64,000 nucleotides of DNA, from contig NC_050469.1 in NCBI RefSeq assembly GCF_013373865.1, forward strand, positions 27,761,546-27,825,545. Reading direction: 5' to 3'. Positions 12,618 through 24,039 of this stretch are shown here, piece after piece (positions within the stretch are counted from its first letter, which is position 1; every line of letters starts with the position of its first letter). Source of the stretch: Monomorium pharaonis (Eukaryota > Arthropoda > Insecta > Hymenoptera > Formicidae). The notes beneath the pieces are model-generated. The model ran no database searches. It had not been told where the DNA came from and saw only the letters and a list, made by a program, of their open reading frames with translations. The position numbers and the translations under genes are program-made.

Positions 12618-12697
12618 GGCATATTCCGCCATTTATTACGGACACACGATGTGTTCCAATAATTGCGCAAACGCGCAACGCGAGATTGCTTGCATAC
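12618..12697 (+). CDS. Candidate 80-nt internal exon, Cys-containing peptide
   Basis: This segment sits between a 3' splice site ending ACCTTTCAG (AG at 12616-12617) with an upstream CTAAC branch-point-like motif, and a consensus donor GTAAGT at 12698. In the phase-2 entry frame all 26 codons are open. They include GHTMCSNNCANAQREIACI, with three cysteines and mostly RNY codons. One other frame is also open and one is closed. The exon would enter in phase 2 and leave in phase 1. An ATG lies inside at 12649. I recognise no family. The paired strong sites make it one of the better exon candidates, but no partner exon is proven. Confidence 0.3.
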
Positions 12698-13168
12698 GTA
12701 AGTCATCGGTAATCGTTCCTACGCGAGGAGCTCTTGCCTCGCGTTTCTTCTTGTCTCCCTCCTCTCAACGCCCTCCTTTTACGCTCGAATCCCTCTCGAT
12801 CCCCTTGTCATTTTCTCCGCCATCGCCGCACGCTCCGCCGAAGAATGTCTTGTAATGATCGCGCATATAGGATTCTTACGACTAACGACGGTAGTGAGAA
12901 AAAAAAACGATGCGAGAAAAAAGCGGCAACTGGCACTTATCGTTTTCTGTGATTAACACGCTATTATTTATGATAATTAAACTAATGATTTTATTTAATA
13001 AATTTGTTAGAACCTAGAATTTAATTTGCCTAATTATATAGATCGACTATGCTTTAGCAATAGATCAATAGATAGATTGTGTGCCTGGTAGCGTTAAGAC
13101 TAACAATGCAAATCGCGAAGACACTTGTCAACTCCATAAAAACGCTGTCACCTAAGTTTGCGAGATAA
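12698..13168. other. Non-coding, mixed
   Basis: Begins with the candidate donor at 12698. Pyrimidine-rich and CpG-containing to about 12850, then AT-rich. Nothing else is seen. Confidence 0.5.
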
Positions 13169-13170
13169 TA

Positions 13171-13645
13171 TACAGGATGTTCCGTAATATAATTATGAAA
13201 AAAACTGTACGAAAGAATAATTTAAAAACCATAGAATAAAATTTCTTTATTTGATGTATTATTTTCATAATCAAATTTTAAAATTCTCATACTTTTTCAT
13301 AAAAGATCTCTTCTAAAGAGAGAGTAACTTTAATGTTTTTATACACTTAAAATAAATTAGTTGATATAAAGTAATTGTTTTTTTATGTAATTTTTTAATT
13401 TACTGTGTAACTTTTATCAGCAATTATATATTTATATTAATTGATTTATTTTATTATACTGTATGTAAATGTATTTATTTAAAAAATAAATAATTTATTG
13501 GAGATATTTAACACTTTATATCAAAATCAGTTGTGATATATTTTTATATGTGTATATCATTAAAAATTTTGTCTACATTTCTTATTTATTTTTCCATGAT
13601 GTTTCTTTTTTGGTTTTACCACCAGTTATTATAGAACATCCTGTA
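13171..13645. mobile_element. 475 bp TA-flanked MITE (Tc1/mariner-like ends)
   Basis: The left end TACAGGATGTTC is repeated perfectly in inverted orientation at the right end (GAACATCCTGTA). The similarity then continues more weakly to about 20 bases. A TA dinucleotide directly borders both ends (13169-13170 and 13646-13647), matching the target duplication of Tc1/mariner-type elements. The interior is very AT-rich and has no transposase frame, so the element is non-autonomous. Short elements with similar ends are known to be common in ant genomes. That assignment is from general knowledge, not from a search. Confidence 0.75.
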
Positions 13646-13647
13646 TA

Positions 13648-16068
13648 GTTTTAACTTATAATAAATTTTTTTCATGTTATTTTACTCGAGATCAATATCC
13701 TTACTTATAAATTGCATTTCATGTAGTGATTCATTAGACCATAATTAAGAAATAATACAGGAATATCTTTACACTTGTGAAAAAGAGACGGCGTTGAAAA
13801 TGCTTTGAATATGTAATATTCTTTTTCATTATTATTCTGTTACAATGCCAAATACACACAGCGTACCATTTGCCGCGGTCTTCGGACACGCGTAAACTCA
13901 TGCGACACGGCCAACCCGTGCGAATTCATGGCGAGATATAATTCAGTGAGCTTGACTCTTGAATGGACCAGTCTTCTTGTAAGCCGCTGCAAATAGCGTG
14001 CGCACACGGTAGCCTGCGCGACCTGCGCTGTACCGATTGAATGGTCGGTACTATATTCGTCCCTATTAAAAAATTGAATTTATCGAGCTGGAATTCCACG
14101 AGACGTAAACAATGCGTGTGTAGTCTTATACGCGATCGCACGCGTTTCAATTTATTCGATCGATCTTCAGAAAGGAATGCGCCTCTGGAACGCAAACCTA
14201 TCAATTGATGATTAATGAAATCCCGTGTTATATAGTAGCGCGTTAGATAAGAGGCAATAATCACTTGAGCCTGCAAATAGCAATACATTGAAAATTTGTG
14301 AATTCGTGTATTTATGACATAATGCTTACCATTTTAATAATCTCATAAATCTATCGAATATGTATATACTTTTTATTTTCGTATCTTTATATAGTTACTC
14401 TAAATAACCACAACTCAAAGTACAGAATGCTTGAAATAAGTATTACAATTTGAATCCCTATTTATTTTTTATACCACAACGCCAAAGTAGATTTCACCAA
14501 GAATGATATATACTCGTTATAAATAATATACTGTTATGTGACCGTCAACCGCGTGATCGATACAAAGATACCATTTTTATCGTCGCCATAAATTTGCCGG
14601 TTCCCCGCGCGACCCGGAATCGTCGGTCCGCGAATTTTGGGAAATGAGGCGGCGCGACGGCCGCGCACGTATTCGTAATATATGGACGGACGCGTCGCCG
14701 CCGGTCCATCGTCTGCGAGCTGCGAGATCGGGGACACGGCGCGGAACGTAAAATTCACGAGCGTAACTTTTATCGTCACACGGACATTCTCACGTTGTTG
14801 CCGGTGCGCGCGCGTGCACGGCGCGTCGGGGCGTGTGGGCGCGATTTTACGACGGAAAGCCGAGCAATGCCGATCGTTTTACGCGAAAACGGCTTTTTGC
14901 TTCATTCCGGCGTGCGTGCGGTCGTCCCATTCGCCGCCGTAATAACGAGCCCGAGATGGGTCGACGCAGTTTGTCCGGGATTCAGCCGTACGGAAGCCGC
15001 CGGCGTGGCGGATTATGGCCGCGCGCGTCTATTGTATCGCCGACTGTAGGCAATACGTTCTAGCGGTTTCCGCTGACCCGAGCCGACGCGACGCGGCGGC
15101 GGCGGCCAGTTAATTTTCAATTAGCATTCTAAGAATAATCCACCGACACGCGCGGCACGTGAAGCGGGAACTGTTAGCTTTTTGCGTACATTTTAATTAG
15201 ACGGGACATACCGCCGTGTTCGTTAATAAACAGCGTTCGAATTTATACACCCGCGAACGGATAATTGTGAGGAAGAATTAGAAGGTAGGAGGATCTTTTC
15301 TTTTTAAATCTTCGTTTCGGCGAGAAATAATTTAACGGACGAATATTCTCTCGACGTGATAGGACACAAGTGATTAATATTGATTAGTCGGCAAATATTT
15401 TTAAATCCCGCGCGAACGTTTGGCTGGTGAGAAACCTTGCGAGTATTGCGAACAACGGATGTTTCGATGATCGTTGAATATCCTATACTGCAAGTGTACG
15501 GTACATACGGTGCAACGTCGTTGACCGTCGTACGATCTCTTACTGTGCTCTAGGTTGCTTTGCGGTTCCGTGGCTTTCGTTGCCAGTATTTTTCTCCGTT
15601 TGCACTCGTTAGCTATGCGCATTGGATTGTGGCGTAATTAAGCATCAATAAACCGCGCGACGTATTTATACCGTGTTTTATAATATATTATTTATATTCT
15701 GTTTTACATACATTTTTTCATAACGCGCACGCTTCTTGTCGCAATATGCGTACGAATTTAACAGATAAATACGCGAAAAAAAAAGAGGATTGAGTTTGCC
15801 TGTTGGAAGCATCATCATCATCATCTGTGAACGGATTCGACAAGCGGAAGTATCCGGCTGGCACGGCTATACAAGATGAAGGTATGACTTTATCGGTGGA
15901 AATCTATAGGTAAACGTTTCGCGCGCGACGTCTGAGAACGCAAACTGTCCCGCAATTGGATCCATTTACACGTACACGGTCGCGCATTCAGCATCAGGCA
16001 CAATAGTTGCATCCTATCCTATAGAAAATCAAGCATTCGATTCTATCCTTCGTCCGCCGCACCGCGAG
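13648..16068. other. Non-coding, AT-rich / CpG-rich / mixed
   Basis: 13648-14530 is AT-rich with a CpG-rich piece at 13860-14160. 14530-15120 is strongly CpG-rich with overlapping stop-poor frames and no known domain. 15120-16068 is mixed and includes an ATC trinucleotide run (five units) at about 15812-15826, followed by a short + frame ending at about 15914. No gene can be supported. Confidence 0.5.
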
Positions 16069-19000
16069 CTAAAGCCGTGATTTTATCTCAATCAGAGGCG
16101 ACCGAAAGCACGGGGATATGACATGAGAGCGAGAAAGGGACGTCTTTTTCATTCCTACCGAAAGAGGATTGATTCTCGCAACAGTATCTGCGAAAATACT
16201 TACGACTTTTCTCTTCAAATTCTCTCCATTTATATTTATTAAGGAAGTGTGATTGAAAAATCGAAATGCTTTGAACTTCAAAAATTAAATAGCATATTAT
16301 TTCAAGTGGAAGTACATTGTATTAAAATTTCACCATCGATTGATGGTGCATTGTCTAAGAAAAAAAGTTTATGTTAAAGTTTTATACATGACATTTTATG
16401 ATAAGCATCAGTTATTTTTGTTTGTACCTAAAAATTCTAAAAATATAAATTAGAACAAATCTTTTTCTATGTTCTTTTATATATTGCAAAAATGTAACTC
16501 TTACTTTTTTTTGTATATAAGTAAAAAGTTAACGAAAGTATATATGCTTGTGAACTTAGGACTTTTGATAAACTAAAGATAAATACGAAAAATTTAGCAA
16601 CGCTATTAAAAAAGGTAATTTAAAATCTTGTTACAAAGGTATTAATTAAAAACTAAGCTGTTGCAAGGTTTTAAAATTAAAAATATACATAAATAATATG
16701 CGAAATTTTATTAACGATTATCAGAAACATTTCATTAATTTAGTTTGCGCAAGTTAAAATTAATAGTAATCTCATTCTGAGTACGTGATGAAATTTCACA
16801 AATTATATTCTCAATAATATAAGTCATTTTTTGCTGAGATCGTATCCATCATATATCCTTAAATCGCTATAATGCTGTCGCAATAAAGTCTCGCTACATT
16901 TCTCTGTATATATATATATCGTATTGTTAAACCACCTCTTTATTTAATGCAATATCCTTTTTCGCACTTATATCTGTCCAGCGAGCCGCCGCTGGCGATA
17001 GTTTAGTTTCCATTCACGCCTATGTGTCAAACGTTCGCAATTTTCATGTCCATCTTCTTTGATGTTTATGTTTATGCATCTTTCGAGAGTTCGAGTTAAT
17101 TTTATTCGCACACGTCACGTTCGAAAATTTCCACGCTCACGTTTAAGCGCAACTCGCGATCGTAAAGAACTCGCTGCAGCGAGTGTAATGTAACATCAAC
17201 TATGTTGTGGGCCAATCGAACGGTCAGCTTTCGCAACTCTCTCAGTCGTTTCGTTCGACCGACCGATAAGTCGTCGCCGTCGTTGTCGCCGTCGTTGTCG
17301 TCATCGTCCACGTAACAGAGCTCTTTTAAAGCTTGACGAGAAACACGCAGGAAAATATATCTTCCCGCCGGACAGCTGCGCACGCCGTAAAGAATTGTTC
17401 CACCACTCGCTGCAATTACCAAGAAAATATTGCATATCTAATCCGCTCGCCTGCACGATTATCTTCGCGCCATTGTTCGTAACAGACGATATTAGATAGG
17501 ACGCGCGGTTTGTACAAGACCGTAAGGAAAAAGAAGAGAAAAATGATCTCCGAGACGCATTGCAGCGTAAAACTTTCGCTCACGGGAAAAATCTGCTACA
17601 ATTTCTCGGGATATTATTCATCGCGTATTTTTGCTTGCGGTAGCGCGACCGTAATTACCAAGGACGCCTCTTGATCCGTTCGATCGTCGTAAAAGCGAAA
17701 GAGGATCGTTCGTATGCGACGTAGGAAGGACGAGCGAAGCTAGGAAGCGAATATCGCACCGACTATTCTCGCTCGGAGCGAGAATGACGCGAGTCTTCCC
17801 GTCCTCGACAGAAATAGGCTCTTCTTTTCCGTCGAGAACATCGCGATTGAAGTACTAAGTTTCATTTAAATTGCATTCTTTCCAATCGTTATCTGCACGC
17901 ATACACATACACACACGCGCGCGATGAAATAATAACTCTTTCTATCGAGGATAAGTTTAGAACGATAAAATTAAAATCTGTTACAACATCGTTCCTTCTT
18001 TAATCGATGCTCAACATTCATGAATTTAAATCGCGCGTTCGCCAATCTTGTCCGTAATTCTTAAACCAAATTCTAACAAAAGATTTATTCGCCTCTCTTT
18101 CTCCCATTCATTTTCCATATAAGTCGTAAGTTACGTCTCTCATCAGGACAGCCCGTTAATTTGTAGGACCACCGAACCGCTTTTTACTCGACACGGCGAG
18201 ACCACGAACTTGAGTTTTGACACATTTTGACACGAGGACCACACAGAACGCTCCCACCCGTAAAACATTCGCTCGACGACGGACGTGGCGCAAGCATCAA
18301 ACCACGAAAGTCCCGGACGCTCGATAGACGTGCAAGAAGTGGGCGCTGGCCACCGTCTACCGGATAAGTTATTAGCGGTACCAGCAAAGAAAACCTGTGC
18401 GAATATCAATCACGGGCCCCCGCGGTTCTCTACTAATCCGCGACGTATTTATTATTCTCGGTCGACTTTTTCCTGTTCGATACCGCGACAGAGAAACCAG
18501 ACCAAGTTATTGCCGGTTGTTAGTATCGCTTCCAAGTAGTTTTTAATATTTTCGAAACACTTTTAATCGTAATATAATAGATTATCTCTGCCGAATTGAA
18601 AGAAATAGATAAAAACAAAAAGTAGAATTATAACAGATATTTTCTTATCCATTTAGAGAACAGTTATTATAATCGAATCGATGAAAATACTAAGTTCCTT
18701 TTTGACTTAGACGTTATCTTTTCGATTTGATGCTAGTAGCCGAAACCTTCGAGATTCTCTTCTCGGCGATTTGCTGGCGTCGCGTACGCAAGCCGACGAC
18801 GTCGATCTTCCAGGATCGTGGCGTTGACCCCGGGCCCCGTGGATCGAACCGACGTTCCCGGGGCTCGTAACAGAATCGCCACTGACCCCGGGCAGGTACG
18901 AGGTGTTAGACAAACAGCTGGCCCGAGCGCACAAAGACGCGTTTTATACGCTCGAGCCTCGGCGGTATTACGTACACCACTCGCGTGTGTACTCGCGCGA

Positions 19001-19705
19001 CGTGTGTACGAGCAGCTACGTGAACAACGACGAGAAAAAGAGAGAAAGGGGCAAAGGGAGGGAGGGGGAGCCAGAAAAAGACAACGGGAGAGCGAGAGAC
19101 GAAGCTAGGAAAGCATCATCGCGAAGTATGAGGAGAGACAACGACGGGCGTATATAGATATGCCGAGTGCGAGGCAGAGATTCGCCTCTATCTCTGTTAC
19201 CTACACTCTCCGACCTCGCATAAGCCGGCGTCTTATTCTCTTTCTCCCTCGCGTACCACCTTGCGCCGCATTCCTCACGACGATAAATCCCTCGATACCA
19301 CGGCCACGTGTCTCACGAACGAAAATCACGTCTGTACGTTGCTCCCCCGTTGCGATTGGATTGTCGTCCAAGCTGTCACCAAATCGATGAACACCGCAGT
19401 TTGAACGCTGGGTGAATTAGATTCTCAAATAAATTAGATTCTCAATTAGATTCCTAATTAAAGCGGCATATGAAAATTATATACGGAAAAGATAGAGCAT
19501 CCTAAAACGATTAATACCGTAAATTTTTTTATTATTTAAGAAAATGAGATGTTACCTTAACTCTTATCTTCACGAAACACGTGTTTTTTTACAAACCTAT
19601 CTCACTGAACTTCTGGTAAACATAATATTTAGCGGACGGGCGCGTTGGGAGGTGCGTGTTACTGAAAGGCGAGCAACCGGGCGTTCAGAAAACGACGACG
19701 GGCAG
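16069..19705. other. Non-coding, AT-rich to mixed, with a purine tract
   Basis: 16280-16920 is AT-rich. 17100-18540 is mixed with short open frames on both strands. A GTC/GTT-rich patch at about 17270-17310 gives an Asp-rich stretch in a - frame. A purine-rich tract occupies about 19029-19150. A TTTATT at 19528-19533 reads AATAAA on the - strand and could serve the candidate - strand exon at 19706-19907. Confidence 0.5.
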
Positions 19706-19907
19706 TTATAAGTTCCCATGGGTCGCCCACGCCACGTGAAGAAGGTGCTCGGTGATGTCGTCGTCGCTCGTCGTCGGGGGCATAAAAGTGTCCAGAGACC
19801 GAGACCCGAAGATCTCAAGTACTCGGACCACCTTGTACGCTGCGTGGGCGATCTGCTCGCGAGCAGTTAGCGTTAGCTTGCGCAAGCTCGGCTTTAGGAG
19901 GTCAGAG
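19706..19907 (-). CDS. Candidate terminal exon, unknown protein
   Basis: On the - strand a frame of 66 codons follows a possible acceptor (ATCACAG next to 19907) and ends in TAA at 19706-19708. An in-frame stop just upstream means an intron would be required. The peptide contains EQIAHAAYKVVRVLEIFG and ends in HVAWATHGNL, with balanced composition and RNY codons. An AATAAA on the same strand lies about 175 bases downstream (19528-19533). The acceptor has a weak pyrimidine tract. I recognise no family. The opposite strand also carries a 50-codon ATG frame (19718-19870) in register, so only one of the two, or neither, is likely to be coding. Confidence 0.25.
19718..19870 (+). CDS. Alternative small ORF, 50 aa, antisense to the - strand candidate
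   Basis: It starts at an ATG with G at +4, is preceded by an in-frame TAA, and ends at TAG 19868-19870. The product is basic (starts MGRPRHVKKVLGDVVVARRR) with no signal peptide or recognised domain. Its codons are in register with the - strand frame. RNY bias on one strand therefore automatically gives RNY bias on the other, and sequence alone cannot decide between them. Confidence 0.12.
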   Translation: MGRPRHVKKVLGDVVVARRRGHKSVQRPRPEDLKYSDHLVRCVGDLLASS

Positions 19908-22900
19908 CTGTGATCCGGTTAAGTGTTCGGTAGCTGCGGTGACGATGACTCACGAAAAAGATCTAATTAAATCTACAAGAGCGTTGCTCGTTCCTACATT
20001 TTAGTCTATACTTTTTTGTGCGTCGAGTATTTATTTGTGCAAATTTTCGTTTCGTTTTTTTTTTTGAAGGGATCAACAATAATATAAAGTACTACATCTT
20101 GCGTTATGTACTGCGTGTCCTTCTTTCAATACAAGAGTGCGGATTTTTTAGATATTTATCTAAATTGCGCGCGCGTGTACGATAATTTTAGGTACTTGTA
20201 CGTAAACTAAGCGTACACAGACGGACAACATCGTACCCGATATATTGCCGCGTACAGAGAAATTACATTATTCTACAAGACACGTCGCGCTCAGACGCAG
20301 GTATTACATTGAAATCCATTTTGTTATCATAATGTAACACGCTGGTGTACGCGCGTACGATTGCGCGGCGTATTAATGAGGCACGCCGGGAGAGACGGGC
20401 ATTAATCTTCGCGTCGTCGCGAGGATTCGTAATAACCGGTCGCCACCCAGGCCGATATCTAAAAGCGAAGTCTTGCAAAGTGACCGCGCGGATAAAGGGA
20501 TGAGAGCCGCGTTCTAGAACCACGTCCGTCCGTCCGCCGTCATGGGCAACATCCTCCCTCCCGCAGATTCGGTGCTCGAGAGTGTCGTACAGTCCTTCCG
20601 CGCCGCAGCAACGACAGATAACGCCGGATAAGAGGCTACGATTACGGCGAGGAGAGCTCGCTCGGGTACTTACTCGCGAGCGTAATCTCGCGTGATGAGC
20701 ACACGTCTAATATAAATTTCCCCTATTCCCCGCGCGCCGGCAAATTACTCTCGCTGCCGGGGCCTTGATATCGAGGCGGCCCCCATACGAGTTAATATTT
20801 CATTCCGGCGATCCGCGGATCGTACGTTATCGCGATTCTAGTAGAGCGCGCGCCGTAGTCAAAGTAATTCTCTCTCTCGCGCGCCGACACGTCGGATCGC
20901 GATCAATGGCACCGTCCACTCGCGCTCGCGTTCGCGAGCGAGCGAACGGAAGGAGGTTTCGCTCGCGAAAAGGAGGACGAGAAGGATGCCTTCGCCGCGT
21001 GAGGGTTTCATCGCCGGCATCTCCGCGCGACGCGCGATTCTCTTCTCGTAAGTAATTTATCGTTACCATTAAAATATAGCCTCGTCGTCGTCGCGGTGGG
21101 TACGCGCCGTTATGGCCGAATATAACCGTTTCTATGGGTGCACGAGGCGTCCACCTTGATTTACGACGCTCACGGAGTTATGATGCGACGTGCCCACACT
21201 CGCATTCCCATACCTTCTATGTTCCCGCGCGACGTTCCCGGGCAAACGCCGAGCGAACGAGCGAGCGAGCGAGCGAGCGAGCTAGCTAGGCTCTTCTTCT
21301 CGCGCCGTTATCGCACTTGTGCATCGTTGCGCTCCTTCGGGCCTTTGGGAGACCTACGCGGCATTACCATTAACTGGAACTTTAGCGGACAATTAATGCA
21401 CATCTGCGAATCGAAAGAGCTGTATTAATAAGCGCTTCAATTCGTGTGTACACACTTACGGCGCGTACGGCTTGAGCCGTATATTCTGAGATACACCATC
21501 CGACATTGTGCAAACATGGAACGCGATGTATGCTCGTCGGGAATAAAATAAAATCAATGAGGGAAGTGTATTACCGCGAGAGAGCGATTGAATAGAGGAA
21601 TCGCGGTAATTTACGATTGTGCAACGTTAAATTTTCAAACTGTTATTTCTTCCTACTTTTTATTGAAATATGCGGATACCCAGCGTAAAAGCGTATTATG
21701 CGTTTATATAAAAAGCAAGTTACACGGATCGAGTCTTATTAGAAATTGTTCAAATAGCAGTGATGTATTTCTCGAAACTATACATCTTTTAATAGCGCCA
21801 AGTTATCGGGGCCACAAGGAAATCGGTGTGAAGAACGGCTCTTCGAAGTGATTCGATCAGATTGAAGTGACGTGTTACGTTACGTGAGAGTTCAATCGCA
21901 GAAATACGAAAGCGAACGATGCCAATGACCGGTGCGTCCGCGACACACTGATCTTCTCGATCGGCAACGGCAACGAATACCAATACTGACGGATCGTTAC
22001 GCGAACGCGGCTTCGAGTACTAGCTCAAATGAAATACGGTGCAATAAAAGAGCACGCTTTGACACAGTCTCTCGAGAACTGTTAACCCATTGTTCGGCAA
22101 AACCCGACGATCTTGGACGTAATTTCTGTAAGCGCGAGCGGCAGTTATTGCGGACGAGAAACAGTGCGAAATTTTTTTATATGAGAGTGCGATATCTCAT
22201 GTTTGATCGTAAAATAATCATTGAACGACGTTTCCGCGGACCCCGATGACAAATCCTTCAAAATTTGCGTATTACGTACGTAAATTAGTGACTGGCATTC
22301 AGCAACTTTCACCTATTGCCGTTCATAAAGAACACAAATTTATTGAAACAATTTAGAAAATTATTAAGAACACGGAAAAGAGAACAGTGTAAGATAGGTA
22401 GAATGTGTTAAAGGAATAAACCAAATGATTTAAAGAGACGGTAAAAACGACAGGCTGTCTTTCAGGAAGATGGTAACGAGGTCAAGTAATTAAGTGATGA
22501 GTAAACAGGACAAAAGGGACTCGAGGCAGAGTTTCACGACAGGGGAATCGGCGATGTTTATTCATAATTAGTACCATTCCTTCCACCCAGGGGCTTTTTC
22601 CGTGTGCACGCTCGCCGGCGGCAGCGTGTGCGACCCGCCGTAAAATCGTCCTCGCGACGAGGCGCGCCGCGAATTCCGCGTGACATCGACGACATTTCGA
22701 CAGTTAACGTCAAGATTATCGACGCTGTAACCCGACCTCGCGTGCGCCCGCCTGATCCGCCGCGATTTCACTTGTCAGTATCGCCCAGCTCCGCTACGCT
22801 ACGCGCCACTTCGAACAGGATCTTCGGTGCGAAGATGTCGCCGGTAGGGTGACGAGTTTTCACATTTAGTATCAATAAAAATGGTGAAAGGCGAAGAGAA

Positions 22901-24004
22901 CCCGGAGGAAGTTTCTCAACGGGCGAACGCGCGCACGCGATAACCACCTTTTTTGACTTCCCAATAAATTACCGCCGTCGTTGATCGCCAACGCGCACTT
23001 TTCACGATATCCGCCGGCGTTTTCGCTGGTCTTCTCCGGAAAAGGGAAAGAGGGTGATATTTTTACGATCGTTCTTCGGTTTTGGATTTTAATGTTATCG
23101 CACTGCGTGGCTCGATTCGAAAAACCACAATGAATCCCGAACGAAAGTTGATTTAACAATGATTATGCGCACCTGCTATGTGCTACAGCCTCTTGGCTGT
23201 ACTCTTTCGTATTACGGAATGTCTTTTCTATTTATCAGTAAATAATTATTATAAAAAACGAAAGCTATTTGCTACTTTGAAAGAAATTGCTCTCATATAC
23301 TTAATATTTTATAGACTATAAATACTATGAAATAAAATTTATTGTTTAATTTCTATATTTTGTTTTTACTTTGGTTTTATCTTTATGAAATATATATTAT
23401 GTAGATAGAATAATAATCGCAGATTATTAGATAAACAATTTCGGTAATGTGTTGTCAATGATATAAATACATAAATTTAATGACAAATCCAAAGAATTCT
23501 GATATCAATTCATAATCATCAACGCTCGACACGGCGCGATCGAATGATACATCGTTATCGTTTCTCGTTGAGATTAGCTCGTTCCGAGTGTGGTCTCGCT
23601 CGTGGCAGACGCATCCGCGATTCAGAACTGGTTGTCCTCCTTCCGTTGCGTTGCGTGCATCGCACAGGCCTCGACGTCGTCGCGAGGGGGGAACGGATCC
23701 GATCGAAGAACGGTCGCGCCAGCCGCGGGCTCCCCGTAGCGTGTTACGAATCCTGCCAATCACCGGTGTGTAATCGATATCAGGGTCCGGAGGTAGGCAT
23801 CGAGCCGATACGATCGGCTCCGCCCCGGGCGTGTCGCCGGCCTGGACGATTTATAATGTTAATATCCCCGAGGCAGGGCTCTCCATGAGAGCTCCGCGCG
23901 CTTTCCGCTTCGTATCGTCTCCACCCTTACCTCATCCCGCCTCGCTCGTTGCCGTTTGTCCCTTTTTTACTTTCTTCCTGCGCGCGCGCTGCTCCGCACC
24001 GCGA
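19908..24004. other. Non-coding, mixed CpG-rich and AT-rich
   Basis: 20270-21060 and 22600-23060 are CpG-rich with many chance frames. A GCGA/GAGC tetranucleotide repeat is at 21259-21282. A + frame of about 97 codons (about 21562-21851) is open and balanced in composition but has no ATG and no good acceptor. 23160-23520 is AT-rich. No recognised gene. Confidence 0.5.
21259..21282. repeat. (GAGC)6 tetranucleotide repeat
   Basis: Six units of the GAGC/GCGA tetranucleotide, with an imperfect lead-in from 21251. Confidence 0.93.
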
Positions 24005-24039
24005 GAGAGTTCAATGCGGGAGAGTTCAATGCGGGAGAG
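24005..24039. repeat. 15-bp tandem repeat, about 2.3 copies
   Basis: The unit GAGAGTTCAATGCGG occurs twice perfectly, followed by a partial third copy. The unit length is a multiple of three. Confidence 0.93.

Noticed and set aside
15780..15914. Short + frame with coding-like composition ending near a GTAAAC donor
   Set aside because: No acceptor with a pyrimidine tract, and part of the frame is an ATC repeat.
18830..18850. GGATCGAACC, resembling a tRNA B box on the - strand
   Set aside because: The surrounding bases cannot form a T-arm stem or a cloverleaf.
21562..21851. 97-codon + frame with balanced composition
   Set aside because: No ATG in frame and no convincing acceptor at its start. 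It may deserve a similarity search, but I cannot support it.
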